A stretch of 64,000 nt of DNA from positions 46,125,116 through 46,189,115 of the forward strand of contig NC_088301.1 of assembly GCF_032854445.1 (NCBI RefSeq). Direction: 5' to 3'. The stretch's first letter is position 1. Each line of letters starts with the position of its first letter. The DNA is from Liolophura sinensis (Eukaryota; Mollusca; Polyplacophora; Chitonida; Chitonidae). The notes under the pieces were generated by a model. It searched no databases. It saw only the letters and a program-made list of their open reading frames with translations, and was not told the DNA's origin. Positions 1-12,064 of the stretch are shown here, in pieces. The position numbers and the translations under genes are program-made.

Positions 1-400
1 CCTTAGACAAAATGATGTTTTTCATAAACTTTTTCACTGAGTTGTGACGTAAAAACTGTAATGAATTATATTGCTCTGCTCTGTCTTGATGAAAACTTCT
101 GACATGTGAAAGCGGCTTCTTATCTCTAGCATATCTAGTGTAATAGTCTGTAAATCCACTTGCAACGTTGCTTAAAATAACAGTATCACTTTTGGGCACT
201 TTTCGAGGCTGTGAAAATAACAGCATGAGCAATTTGCTATGAGCATCAGTTCTTCCAGGTTGAGGTGAACTCCTTCCAGAATTCCATACCATTTCTGAGG
301 TTGCAGGGTTCTGACTGTTCACTTGCACTACATCCACAGGTATGATCAGTACTGCCATTAGAATGGCAGCTGATAAAGAGGTCTTCACCAAAAGCACCAT
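1..400 (-). CDS. N-terminal part of an unrecognised secreted or membrane protein, cut by the left window edge
   Basis: The minus strand is open from an ATG at 400-398 to the window edge, 133 codons plus one base with no stop. The ATG has A at -3 and G at +4, a good Kozak context, and an in-frame TAG lies five codons upstream, so this start is well supported. Residues 1-29 form a signal peptide: a lysine at position 6, then a hydrophobic core (SLSAAILMAVLIIPV), with a plausible cleavage site near the NSQ that follows. The rest is hydrophilic and rich in Ser, Arg and Lys, without cysteines in the visible part. A dibasic DKK near residue 93 and the KK near residue 122 could be propeptide processing sites, which is inference. 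I do not recognise the family; a peptide, growth-factor or enzyme propeptide would fit. An exon end may lie beyond base 1. Confidence 0.62.
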   Translation of the reverse strand, partial: MVLLVKTSLSAAILMAVLIIPVDVVQVNSQNPATSEMVWNSGRSSPQPGRTDAHSKLLMLLFSQPRKVPKSDTVILSNVASGFTDYYTRYARDKKPLSHVRSFHQDRAEQYNSLQFLRHNSVKKFMKNIILSK

Positions 401-3400
401 GTTTGACGATGTTCTCTAAATTTGTAAGAAAACACAAACTGCCTTGGAAATTCAAGGAGCACTTGAAAATCATTATAGCACAGCACATAAAAAAGATGGC
501 CTCAGTTTATAGAAGCACTCTTTATATTGTTTGAAAATTGTCAAGTTCATAAAACAAACACATTTAATATTTATGAATTCGTTCCCGATTATGAATACAT
601 CCAACAGACCTGAAGCACTTCTGACACTTCACTTTATCACAGTAATGAATCTCCCATTAACAAGTATTCTCACAGAATTTCTTTCATTCTCAGTCAAGTC
701 CCCACAGGCTTTACCTTTTCAGTTAGCTGTCAATTTTTTTTCACAATACTGATTGACAAATATCTCCAGGATTTTAAAAACATTTTTCACTTCCATTTCA
801 TCAGAGGTCTCCTCGATCCAACCATTTGCCAGGAGAAGGCTGCATACTTCACAATCCACTGTGTAACATTTGGACCAACACAACAATCATTCAGAACTTT
901 GGTTAACACATCCATTAGCGAACTTTCACCTGATCCCTCTGCAGTTATACACTGTTATCAGGCTTCCATTTAGCACGATAACATTTTTCACTTAATAACT
1001 TTGGTCATTGTAGACCTTTCAAAAGTAAGCAGCAGATGAACATGGAGAAATCTTCCTGGTACACATCAAACTTAGAACAGCGTTTCCGAGTGACAAACCT
1101 GGTGCCTGTTAGGTGTTCAAACACGTGACTTAGGATAAGCTGAGTGGGCAGACCTCTGCGCATTCAGAATAGATCTGTTGATTCCCTGGGTGGAAATTCC
1201 TGACAGTCTGGGAGTGGTGCCCTTTGTGATGCCCCAGGGGGTGCACCCATGTAAGCCCTGTGTCCTTATCTGTCTTTTGGGACCTCCTTGGGGGTATGTT
1301 GTGTACCTTTAACTCTCACCTTGGGATTTCACTGACAATGCCATCTAGTCTGAGACATGGGTCTGTAACACAGAGAAAAGACAAGGCTAAATTTGTTCAG
1401 CTATTTTGACATCTCAATTAAACTGTTCCTCATGAGGATTTATATAGTCCTTCTTTGTATATGGTGTTAAGGGTCATTAAAGCCATGAACTACTAGATTG
1501 CATAATAATTCTATCAGCTGTGGAAAAATAAACTGTAGCTTTACATATTAATTATTGACATCACGGCATGACACTTACACCTGGCTCACGTTAATTTTAG
1601 TACATGTGTTTATTAACATGTATTGAAATCGACCATGCCCTGGAATACAGGTGATCTCAAACAAATCCCCAATGGCCTCAAGAAGCATAGCGATTGGCCT
1701 TAACAATTTTCACCTTTATTATTGTAAATCTTAAACCTTTTTAACCACTAAAAAACTTTTGTCAGAAGAAGTTATGCATACAATTATAATGAAAATGAGG
1801 CTAAAAAGCAATTGTTTGTGTCATTAAAAATGCAATCCTCATATAACTGTGCTAATTATTTCTCTAAACCTTACAGTTCGCACAGAATATTTTAAAATAT
1901 TTGTTTCTGAGGTGGTTGAAAAGGTTGAAGAATTATGGTGTGTTATGTAGGCTACAATCATTACTCAGCCTAGAATGAGGTCATTTCCTGGTAGTTTTAT
2001 CCATACATGTTATAAATTAGTACATCACATTATTTTGGGTGAATATGTTTCACACATATTTCCATTTAAACCTGATCTGCATTTAAATCAGACACGGTAC
2101 ATTTCCTGTATGTCAGTTTCATAAATGTACATCGTCTATAATTATAGGGGTCATTTAAAAAATTCAAAATTAAAGAAAATTTGGGTGTCAAGTAATGAGC
2201 AATGTTAAAAAGAAATATTTGTACAAAAAACATATTGTAATGCGTTTGATTTTCTGAATGCAACAAAAACACATTTTGTAAATGAAATTCTGATAATGTA
2301 AAAAACCTTTCAAATGCACATCTTAAAACTTTTTAATGTGCCATATATAGCATAACCTCACAGTGTTTAAAAAAGAAACATGAACTTTAATCTCTCGTTA
2401 CAATTTGCATAAAAATAAGGGCTTTTGAAGTTACAAATACTACCCGCTGTATGTGACCCGCCGTTTACCTCCATTTAGAAAGGATCCAAAAAGTTTTCCT
2501 GAAATCACATCTGGCACCTGCCAAACACTGTAATGAATACAACTTTAATAATATTTATTTTTCTGGCATGACACTTTTATGTAAAACCTGCCATATAATG
2601 GGGTCAATGCAAAGTTACGTTTGTAATTTAACTTAACTGAACCATAGGCCTTATGAATATATTTGCACTCACATAAGCAATGTGAAATCTGCTGTGTAGT
2701 TTGCTGGTATCTGGATTTTGCCTGGTCACCTCAAACAAGGGCAGTCATTGTGCACAAGCTTTAAAGGTCATGTACCAAGTGCCATATGTTATTCTGGCCT
2801 TTATCAATGGTCCCTTTCTAGTCACAAACAGTGTAAAGCGATTCAATGTCAAAAAATATGTGACTCTGATACAATGCATGATCAGTTTGATTATTAATAT
2901 CCTCTAAAGCCAACTCGGAAATGATAAGTTCATCTGTGATGATATATGCGTGCTTGTTTGACATAGCTTCATAAAACACAGTAGACGGTGATCTGAACCT
3001 GTATATTTACATGAAATTTCTATTAGTCCCCTGCATAAAATTTCTCAAAGTTAATCAGAAAAATCATTGATCACTGATGCCCTATGGACCACTGTAACCT
3101 CTTTCAACATGATATTATGAAACGAAATGCACTCAATCACACAAAAAAAAATAGTTGGGAATGTCATAGAAAACTAAAAGACTTATATACAATTGTTTGA
3201 AAATGAAAAAAAAAAATTCTTGTGATGGAAATGCACATGCTCTTTTGACTTTGTCCCTACTGCAATCACATACTTGTAGCAAATCTTCTAATGACTGACT
3301 GGGATGCACAGTTCACTACAATTATACATACACTCATTGCCACTTCATGCAGGCCTCATAAAATCAGATCTACTTTCTTAAATCTTGGAGTCACGATTAA

Positions 3401-6400
3401 ACATTTACCACACTGAAAGATTTTTGAATGCCAATTCAGCACTTCATCGTGTACAACGTATGTATAAGGAAACAAAATACAACCCCAGAATTCTCTCTGA
3501 AAGTACAGCAATGGTGAGGCGTGCCTGCCTATACATAAACATGTGGGATCATGTTTCAGGGGAAGTATACTTGTAAACCTTTGTTTTTTTACAAAAGCTA
3601 GACCAAAGTGTAACAAGGTGACCTGGTTGTATGGCAGATCTGATTGAATCTTGAAGATGATCAATACTGGAGTGTACAGAAACCTCCCACTGAACATAAA
3701 ACAGGTAAACAATTACAAAACAGATACAGGTAAGACTGTATGGTGAAAAAGAACTGGGTCACTAAGTGTGAACTAAGTGTTAAGTCCAAATTTTATACAC
3801 CACTAATAAACCATAAAGAAGCATTTCAAGTCAACAATCGTGAAAACCATGTTCCTATCAACCAGTGACTGTACTGGTCTGCTAAGGAAGATGAAGACAC
3901 TTTAGGTAACTGAGCCAGCCAGGGTCCTCTCATCAGTTATTAACAGCTTTACAAATGACATGCAGGTGTACAGGAAAAAAAACAAACAAAAAACGAGTTA
4001 TGATTCACAATGCATTGGAGAGATGGTTTGCTGCTGTGGAGACATGCTATATGTAGAATGACAGATCTCTTGGCATGTTTAACAGAATCCCATGTCACGA
4101 GACATCAGTGGACATTATACATGATATGGTTCACGCCAAAGCATGTGGAAACTACAAGCCATTTAAATCTGCAAAAAACAAAATAACATTACTGACAAAA
4201 CTGATCCAGTTGTCTGTACCAGGGATTTGATGAAAACAAGGTGTATGTTCATTTTATCACTCTCAGAAGAAAACCCCAGTACCAAAAACTTCAGGATTCC
4301 ACCATTTGGTACGGTATATATGCAAGCAGAGTTTCAATACGTTCAATGAAATGACAATTCCTGCCATTTTCTGTGTGCAGTCACCATTAAGACATTCCTG
4401 GTCAATGATGTTGCCATGCTCAATGGGCAGGTAAGGCACTTCCGTTTCCAGGTGTAAATGTTGATCGCATCTGCAGGAAATACTGATTAAATCATATGGC
4501 TTCAGGACTCTGTCTAATGATAAGGATGGTGAGAACAGTATAGAAAATTGCAGATACTCTTTGATATAGCTACGTTGAAAGTCAGAGTTATGATTAAGAC
4601 AAGGTCTATAAAATATGGTGTGGTTTACACTAGGCTTAAATATTTCATTTGGTTCCATTAGTTCTTATTGGAAAAGTGCTCTAAATTGTCACACTAAAGA
4701 CCACTAGTTAATTTTGCCAAAGGCATGTTTAAAATTCCATTTACTGAAGCTGGAAAATTCAGATACAGGTACTTCTATATATGTAAGTGTATATTAATTT
4801 GTATGGCTCTACTTATATTGATGTTCCTGTTGACACATTCTTGCAAATAACGGAAGAGTACAACTGCTAAAATCTGCTTATTCTTAAGGTCTAGATGACA
4901 ACATAAGTACAGGTAAGATGCATGCACAGGTGAATAATGAATTTGGATGCACAGGTGAACCATTAATTTACATGTACAGATACATCATGTATCCACAGGT
5001 AATTTTTTGATTATACCCCAAGGCATTGTTGAAAAACTCTAACACATAAGGGTTTTATCAGATACATATATATCGCACAGCTCAAACGTGGTATCTACTT
5101 ACTAACTTCAGTATGGATGACTTTGAAAATCATGTGCAATTTTACTTTGGCATGTGCAATTTTATTTAACATTTTTCAGCTTGGCTAAAACCGCGATACA
5201 AGTGGCTTATCATCAGTACTATATACTCTGACAATTTTGTGTGTGTACCAAGTAGATGTATACAAGTTGTAAAATGGAATGTGAATAATCTATTTACATC
5301 TAATCGTCTCAAGTCCGAATTTCAATGCACACTGATTCACTGTCTGTGACTTTAGTCATTACACTCCAATAAAAAGGTCTAGTTTGTTCAGAAGATAACA
5401 GATCATCTGCACATTTTCATGATAAAGACATGAATGTTAAGGGCGTCATCACCTATTTATGTAATAGAAGGACAGCATAACTTACTCATGCTGTGTTTTC
5501 ACACGCCTATAATATCATCCAGCATTACATTCTCTGACACACATGACACAATCTCTCTTCTGTTTAAATGATCAATATTGCTGTTATAAAATTATGACAA
5601 AAACCAGTAATTTTTTTTCTCCTTTTCTCTATAAATGATAATGCTATCATAAAAATACATTAGCATTTATGCAGATCCAGGTTTGGGATGGAAACAGCTG
5701 GTACCACCCATACATGTAACCCTCATCCATACCTGTAGTGTATTTAACTTCCAAGTGACCATCTCGTAAACAAAGACACAGGGGCACATACATCTAGGGA
5801 TAGGGTACATGTACACAACAACCACATGTGCTTGTATACCAGGCTGACAAGGCAAAGTATTAGCATGTAGTCATGTTCCCATACAACTAAGGCAAACTAT
5901 CAACATCAGCTGTGTTGTTCATCAATCGGAGCGTATCTCTAATCTTGTCTGATAATCTTGAGGTGCAGCCCGTAACAAACTTCATTCAACTATATCTGTC
6001 TCTGAATGTATCTTTATGGATGCTTGCATGCTTAACAGAAAGTTGATCTTTAATTATCCACCTCAAAATAAATGTTTTAAAATGGGTTTTTAATTTAAAA
6101 AAATTAAAATATGTTGGTGAAACAAATCTGCAGGAATATGGTCCCGATATGTCACGTTTGTGAAGAAAAAATAGATGACAAACACTTCTGAAATGAATTA
6201 GAGAAACAAACTCATCCACAAAGTCTAATATTTACGCTATTAGTTTTGAAATAACATTTAAGACATAAATACAGTTTTTACAAAGCTATTAATGCAAACA
6301 TGCTTATGTAAGAAATAAGACTTTAAATTGACTCTCAGCAGCAACAAGCAAATACACACATATCTTTAGAACCTAATGCAATTTACCACATGAACATGCA

Positions 6401-7513
6401 TATACAAAACTAATACACATGTGCTTACATTTCCAATTCCATACATTCAATAGCAAAACTGATGATTTTTGTTCCAGCGGGTAATTACCATAGTTAACCA
6501 ATCAGCAGTATCATGACACCTGCAATTGTCAGCAAATAGATCGCGAGAGATGAAAGCATGAGCACTTTTTGGTACATGGACTATTACAGCAACAAGTTTT
6601 GCACAGATAGCTGACATACTCTACATGTACAAATACATGTATATTCCAATTTCCTGTTATGACAGTTATGGCCTGTGTTAAAAAATGTTACAACACAGGT
6701 ACTACAGGTAAAGCAAGTCTTCATTTTCTGTTAGGTAAAGGTAATCATCGCATAATGTAATTACCTTGTCTCAAAAGTCATTTGCTTAGGACTATCTAAT
6801 AATCTAGCAGGTATAATCTCCACTCAACACCCTGGGAGTTACACACAACACACAGGTGAAATGAGTCACCTCCAGGTGAGATTTGAGTTACCTGCATAAC
6901 ATATTTTATACCTCACTTGTATCCTATATTGGTCAAAACAAAACAAGTACATATTAATACTATATGCATCATGTCTAACCACATTAGTTTTGTGTCATCT
7001 TTCACTCACGCTCATCATTAAGTGAACGGTCTAAGTTAATACACTGGATGTCAAAATTTTGACCAAGAAACAGTCTGGACAAACTTGCAACACTGCTTAA
7101 TTACAGCTGAAAACTGTCCAGATTTCATTATGTCTAAAAATTTAATTGTGAAATATTACAGCACATGAATGACTTTTAATACATGTCAAGTCATTTATTA
7201 CGAAAGGGTGCATCATACTGCAATGAGGAATCCTGATTGTGACCTGCATATAAATTATTTGATTATTTATTTCCCTTATATGATGGCGGCCAATCTGCTT
7301 ATAAATGTTAACCAAGATGTACGGTCACCTCTACATACTGAACTGTCTTTTGACACAACATTTAGATATGGCCATTCTATCGATCAAATGTAGATGTACA
7401 TGGAGAAGGAAGGCCAATAATGTGTAGAGACAGGATAAAATATTTAACTTCAGAAAAGCAAATAATTACGAATGCAAACTTCAGTGCAATTTTGCACACT
7501 TTAATTTGATTTT
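401..7513. other. AT-rich noncoding DNA upstream (minus-strand sense) of the secreted-protein gene
   Basis: No convincing gene. The interval between 500 and 960 has short coding-like minus-strand stretches, including a Cys-rich one (C..KVKCQKCF) near 570-650. They are broken by stops and frame changes, so they may be 5' UTR or an old pseudogene. From 3.7 to 7 kb the word 'acaggt' and ACATGTA-like words recur often without a fixed period. The 131-codon minus-strand frame at 4263-4658 shows no recognisable domain and is best treated as chance. Confidence 0.6.
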
Positions 7514-7650
7514 GAAGACAAAACTGTAATGGATGGATTGGCCATTTGCAGGGCTTCACAAAAATATAATTTATACCAGCCCAGAATAATGCCTTCAGAA
7601 TACGCCTGAATAAACACAAAACATGCAAGAAGGTTAAACAATTACAGTAT
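7514..7650 (+). repeat. Dispersed repeat family A, copy 1
   Basis: This ~140-bp segment shares blocks with two other places in the window: 11921-12064 in reverse orientation and 17706-17853 in the same orientation. Shared landmarks in order are an 'aaaact.ca..gga' block, 'ttggcc', 'gggcttcacaaaa' (or 'gggtttcccaaaa'), 'gaatacgc.tgaataaacac', and 'catgcaa.aaggtt.aa.aatta'. Copies look about 70-80% alike by eye. I do not recognise the family; it could be a piece of a SINE or of a DNA transposon. Confidence 0.6.
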
Positions 7651-9680
7651 CCTTTATAAAAACAAAATATCTTGTGAGGAATTTGGTTGAGGTAAAGTCC
7701 AGTAGAGCTTGTCAGAGACTTGCTGCCATATTTACAGGTCTAACATCTATTTTCACATTTATGTAACTATCAAAGTAACTGGCACTATTACAGTCTATAA
7801 GGCATGAAAGCCATGTATACATGTGTTTCGTTTAACTGTCAAATGAAACATTGGGCAATAGTTTCAGTAATTTTAGTGTTACAGCTGAAATTAATAATAC
7901 TGAATTTTAGACATAATTATATAATATTTTATCACAGCACAACAAGGCATTAAGAGTAATAATTAAGTGATTGACTATTTGGTTAATTTGATTGAAATTC
8001 TCAGTCACATACATGTATGTGGGCACTGGTTATAGTTTTTAAACATCCTTTCACACAAAGTGTATATTATAATTGCTACAATCACATAATTTTTCTAAGA
8101 GGATACAGATTTTTAAAAGATTGTTTTTCAATGATAAATATGGGATTATAACAGAAGAGAAATCATGAATAAAAGATCAGGGTAGACACTTTATGTACAG
8201 TAATGCAAAACTATGAAGTTAGTACAATACACTGACAGATCACAGATTGGATACCCATCAGCTATCCAAAAGAATATTAAAAAAAACACATACCGTAACC
8301 TTGTTAATTAACTTACTACAGCCCACAACCCTTACTCCTGTGATCGACTGTAGCGTGTGCCAGTCCATAATCCAGTTCAAACTAAGATTGATGGCACTTC
8401 ACAAGCCATCTACATATGTTAAGTGACTGCCATGGTCAGATGCACATGACATATGCTATTGATTTGGTGTACTAGTATAATAACAACCTATCTACATAAA
8501 TTTAGATACACCTAGGTATATTTATACATGGGAATAGATTTCCAGGTCAAACAGAAACAGCTTGTGGTTAATTAATCAAGTAAAGAGCAAATCTGATTAA
8601 TTAATGTTGATAGAAAAGTAATACATGGTAAAAGTGTTGAACAGAAGCCAAGTCTTTTTGGTCATTCAAACTCCAGTGTATTTAAACTCTTCAACTGGTA
8701 CCTTTAATGTATACAGGTATATTTTAAGGTATACACACCTGTAAATAACTAATGAATGTCATACAAATTCCAAATACACCTTATAATAAGTACACACATG
8801 ATTCTTATGCTGGCCAAGCTTGTATAACCACTTCTTATGCTGACACAACATTTTACCTGAAGATCATGTAGTGATGAGAATTGAGTAATCGTAGGTACGA
8901 TACATATGTGCACACACCCTTACTCCTGCCTACACACCTGAGCCAGTCTCATTTAATCATCCCTACATTATTAACACATGCTCAGAAGACCAGTTGCCTT
9001 TATGTCTTACTCACGCCCACCTGAGGGGGAATAGAACACCTTTTGCAGGTGTATAATACCAACCGGCCTCATTGGAATGGAGGAAGTAGCAGTCAATGGT
9101 GTGAAACACCCACTGCACACCAGTTACTTTATGGTAACAGGTTGCTTAGGTACAGTTGCACCAGCTCAGGTAAAGATACCAGAAACGGTCAGAATATTTA
9201 AAAGTCCAGACAAGATAAATGCCACTATCTGTAAAGTGGTTACACAATAGATTTTTGTCAAAAGATTGATCAGCACAAATTTAATCTAATTTTTGCTGTT
9301 GTTTTAGGATAGCCCAAATAATCACCTTTCACCATCAATATATCACCCGCACCTGTGCACACAAAACAGTTTAAAATAGCACAATAAAGTTCTTAACATT
9401 TATAAAGCAGGTCACACTGTAGAATTGTAGAAAAATTTTATTACTATTAAAAAAATAAATAAACATTTTCTATCACAAGTACCAAAACCTAAAAATCATA
9501 TTCTAAACCATGCCAAATAAACTGACATAACATTCAACCATAAAATAATTATTTTATAGGATTTAGGAATCATATTTAGCCACAACAATAGGATTTCAAT
9601 AATCATAATTTCAGTCCAAGGTGCCACGGTAGTGCCATTTGTGAAAGATGTTTCTGACTAGCACTATTAGCTTCAAGTTG
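7651..9680. other. AT-rich noncoding DNA
   Basis: Nothing coding is recognisable. A slightly GC-richer patch at 8900-9180 (contains 'cccacctgagggggaat') has no usable frame and no splice-framed exon that I can support. Confidence 0.55.
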
Positions 9681-9777
9681 CTGTGGTTTCCACATAATGC
9701 TGGCAGTCATCGTATAAGTGAAATACTCTTGAGTATGGAGCAAAACACCAATCAAGCAAATAAATAAATAAATAAAT
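9681..9777 (+). mobile_element. 3' fragment of a tRNA-derived SINE
   Basis: Contains 'ccacataatgctggcagtc', 'gtataagtgaaatactcttg' and a tail of 'aaaacaccaatcaag' followed by (aaat)n. The same blocks occur in the better preserved copies at 24765-24994 and 28735-28950. The tRNA-like head is missing here, so this is a 5'-truncated copy. Many mollusc genomes carry this type of 3' region (from memory). Confidence 0.75.
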
Positions 9778-10090
9778 CCTAACAAGCATATTTGTAATGA
9801 TGGCCTACATGGCCAATACAGGTTGTCACTAGAGATCTTTTTCTTTTCCTGGAAAACCACAAGAGGTCAATGAGTTTCTGTGCTCCACAAAAAAATTAAC
9901 ACCTGCAACCAGGTGAGTCACTAGCTTAATCAGTTATGATCACCATGGATAGTAGGTGTAACTGTTACTGATCAAGCTATTACAAAATCTGTAGAACACT
10001 GATGCATTATGAGAATGTTTCCAATCAATCATCTGAAACCAGTCTGAATTATTCCACACAAAAAATGTATGAATATATCTATATCTATAC

Positions 10091-10128
<38 letters not shown>
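10091..10128. repeat. (AT)n microsatellite
   Basis: About 19 uninterrupted AT dinucleotides, flanked on the left by degenerate 'atatctatac' repeats. Confidence 0.95.
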
Positions 10129-10131
<3 letters not shown>

Positions 10132-11920
10132 CACCACAGCATTGCATGTGATACACCTAATGTGAGGAATTATAAATTATTATGCATAATGCACTCAATG
10201 AACATATATATGTACATGTATACATGTATGTGCTAAAACATGCATCAAGAAGTTTCAGTCGGATACCTCCTGAAATGTGATCATTATTTCAGAATGGCAC
10301 TTTTTAGCTCCTGCTGTGACATATAAATTGTCAGCTCTGTCTTGCGTACCATCTGGGGGTAAACAGCCACATGTACAAATATACATCAAGGGAGGCAATC
10401 ATGTAGAGCCTGCTAGAACAATCTCCACATCTTAACTAAAAGAAAAAGACAGAGTATATTCAACCCAGAGTGAATTTGTTTGTCCTTGACATAGGTCCAA
10501 TTATATTCTCAAATCCCACAATGAGACATTTGGTCACTACCCTTAATGCCACTTGATATCTAGGTCACGAATCAGTGAATCAGAAACTCTAAGAAAAAAC
10601 AACTTTCTATAGCTATATGTAGGCGTCTTTTACTAAAATTCTACTAAATTACATGCAAGTACCAGTAGGCCTACGTGCAAGCATAGGCATCCTTATTGAA
10701 ACAAAACTTTTCAAGCATGAAAGGTATAGCTGCAAGTCTATATTTAACCAGTAATTATATGTATTAAAGTGAAATAATGCCTACCTCACACTGTGATGTG
10801 TAACATTAGAGCAAACATCCTCCCAACCAATTTTCTATTCTGCATGCTACCAGTCAGTATATGATGTGCTACAAAATTTACCAGGATATATATACATGTA
10901 TCAATATTCACAAAGGTTACCCAGCAGCTTTTTCATCAGCTGCCCACAATTACATAGACAATATCAATGCAACTGGCTGCACCCTCCAAGTGCTCTCAGG
11001 TAGAGTTAACTACACACAAATTCAGGAAAGCTAGTTCCTGTAGTACAGTCACTTCCCGTGAGTAATTTCTCCACACATTATCTGGGACAACATACAGCCT
11101 AGGAGCCAACACCTCAGTCAGTGTGTAGGTTTGTTGGTTTGTAATTATAATAATAAAAAATTAAAACTATTTATACTATGCACAAGCTTTCATAAGGTTA
11201 TGGAAAAAACTGTTATCAAATTATTAAGAGAAAGGTTAAACCACAGGAATCTTTAATGTTACTCAGAGCTAAAACTTTAGTATTAATATACAAATATATG
11301 CATTAAGTATAGACACCTTTTAATTAGTAGATTGACCACATTATTTAAGACATTGATCACCATCTTTCATTATGTAACCACTATAGCCTACTGTGAAAGA
11401 AACATATCAATCTGTGATATAAATTTAACTCTATTAGTCACCATGGCAACACTCCCGTTACAAGAAGGAAACTCAATTTCTGGTACATGTGCACTGGTTA
11501 TCCACACCTTTGTGGCATAATTCAAGTGTGCTTATTTTGTGTGTAATAAAGCTCACAAATAAATCTACAAATTTATATGTTATAAAACACACTCAGATTC
11601 AAGGTAGGTCATATTACATACCGTATATACATATACTATTAACACACTCTTACTAATTCTGTAGTTCATAGGCAGATCATAAGTATACCTTGTGGGAGAT
11701 GGTTGCTTTTCATTACAACATTTCATGTCAACATCGTAGACCTAATGGCTGTAAGCCTTCTTTTTTCATGAAGTGACAAAGGGTTTATAATGGCCTAAAC
11801 ATGAATGATTTATGATAGTACTATTGCATGTACCAAAAAGTACAGCTTACTTGCGGTTAGTTAAATAAAGGAAAGAATGATGGTGAAAATTTCACTACAT
11901 TACTGAATCATCGTTATATA
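10129..11920. other. AT-rich noncoding DNA
   Basis: No gene or clear repeat seen. ACATGTA-rich patch at 10200-10240. Confidence 0.55.
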
Positions 11921-12064
11921 CACCATTCTTCAACCTTTTCGCATATTTGCACAGTGTTTACTCAAGCATATTCTGAAGGCATTATTCTATGCAGACTGAT
12001 AAAATTACACTTTTGTGAAGCCCTGAAATCTGCCAATACATCCACTGTAGTTTTTTCTCCAAAG
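11921..12064 (-). repeat. Dispersed repeat family A, copy 2 (reverse orientation)
   Basis: On the minus strand this reads with the same block order as the copy at 7514-7650: 'ggatgtattggc', 'agggcttcacaaaa', 'agaataatgccttcagaat', 'ttgagtaaacac', 'aaaaggttgaagaat'. The block 'gaataatgccttcagaata' is shared exactly with the first copy. Confidence 0.6.

Noticed and set aside
4263-4658. 131-codon minus-strand frame
   Set aside because: No domain, no coding-like composition, no splice or promoter context; a frame of this length is expected occasionally in 64 kb.
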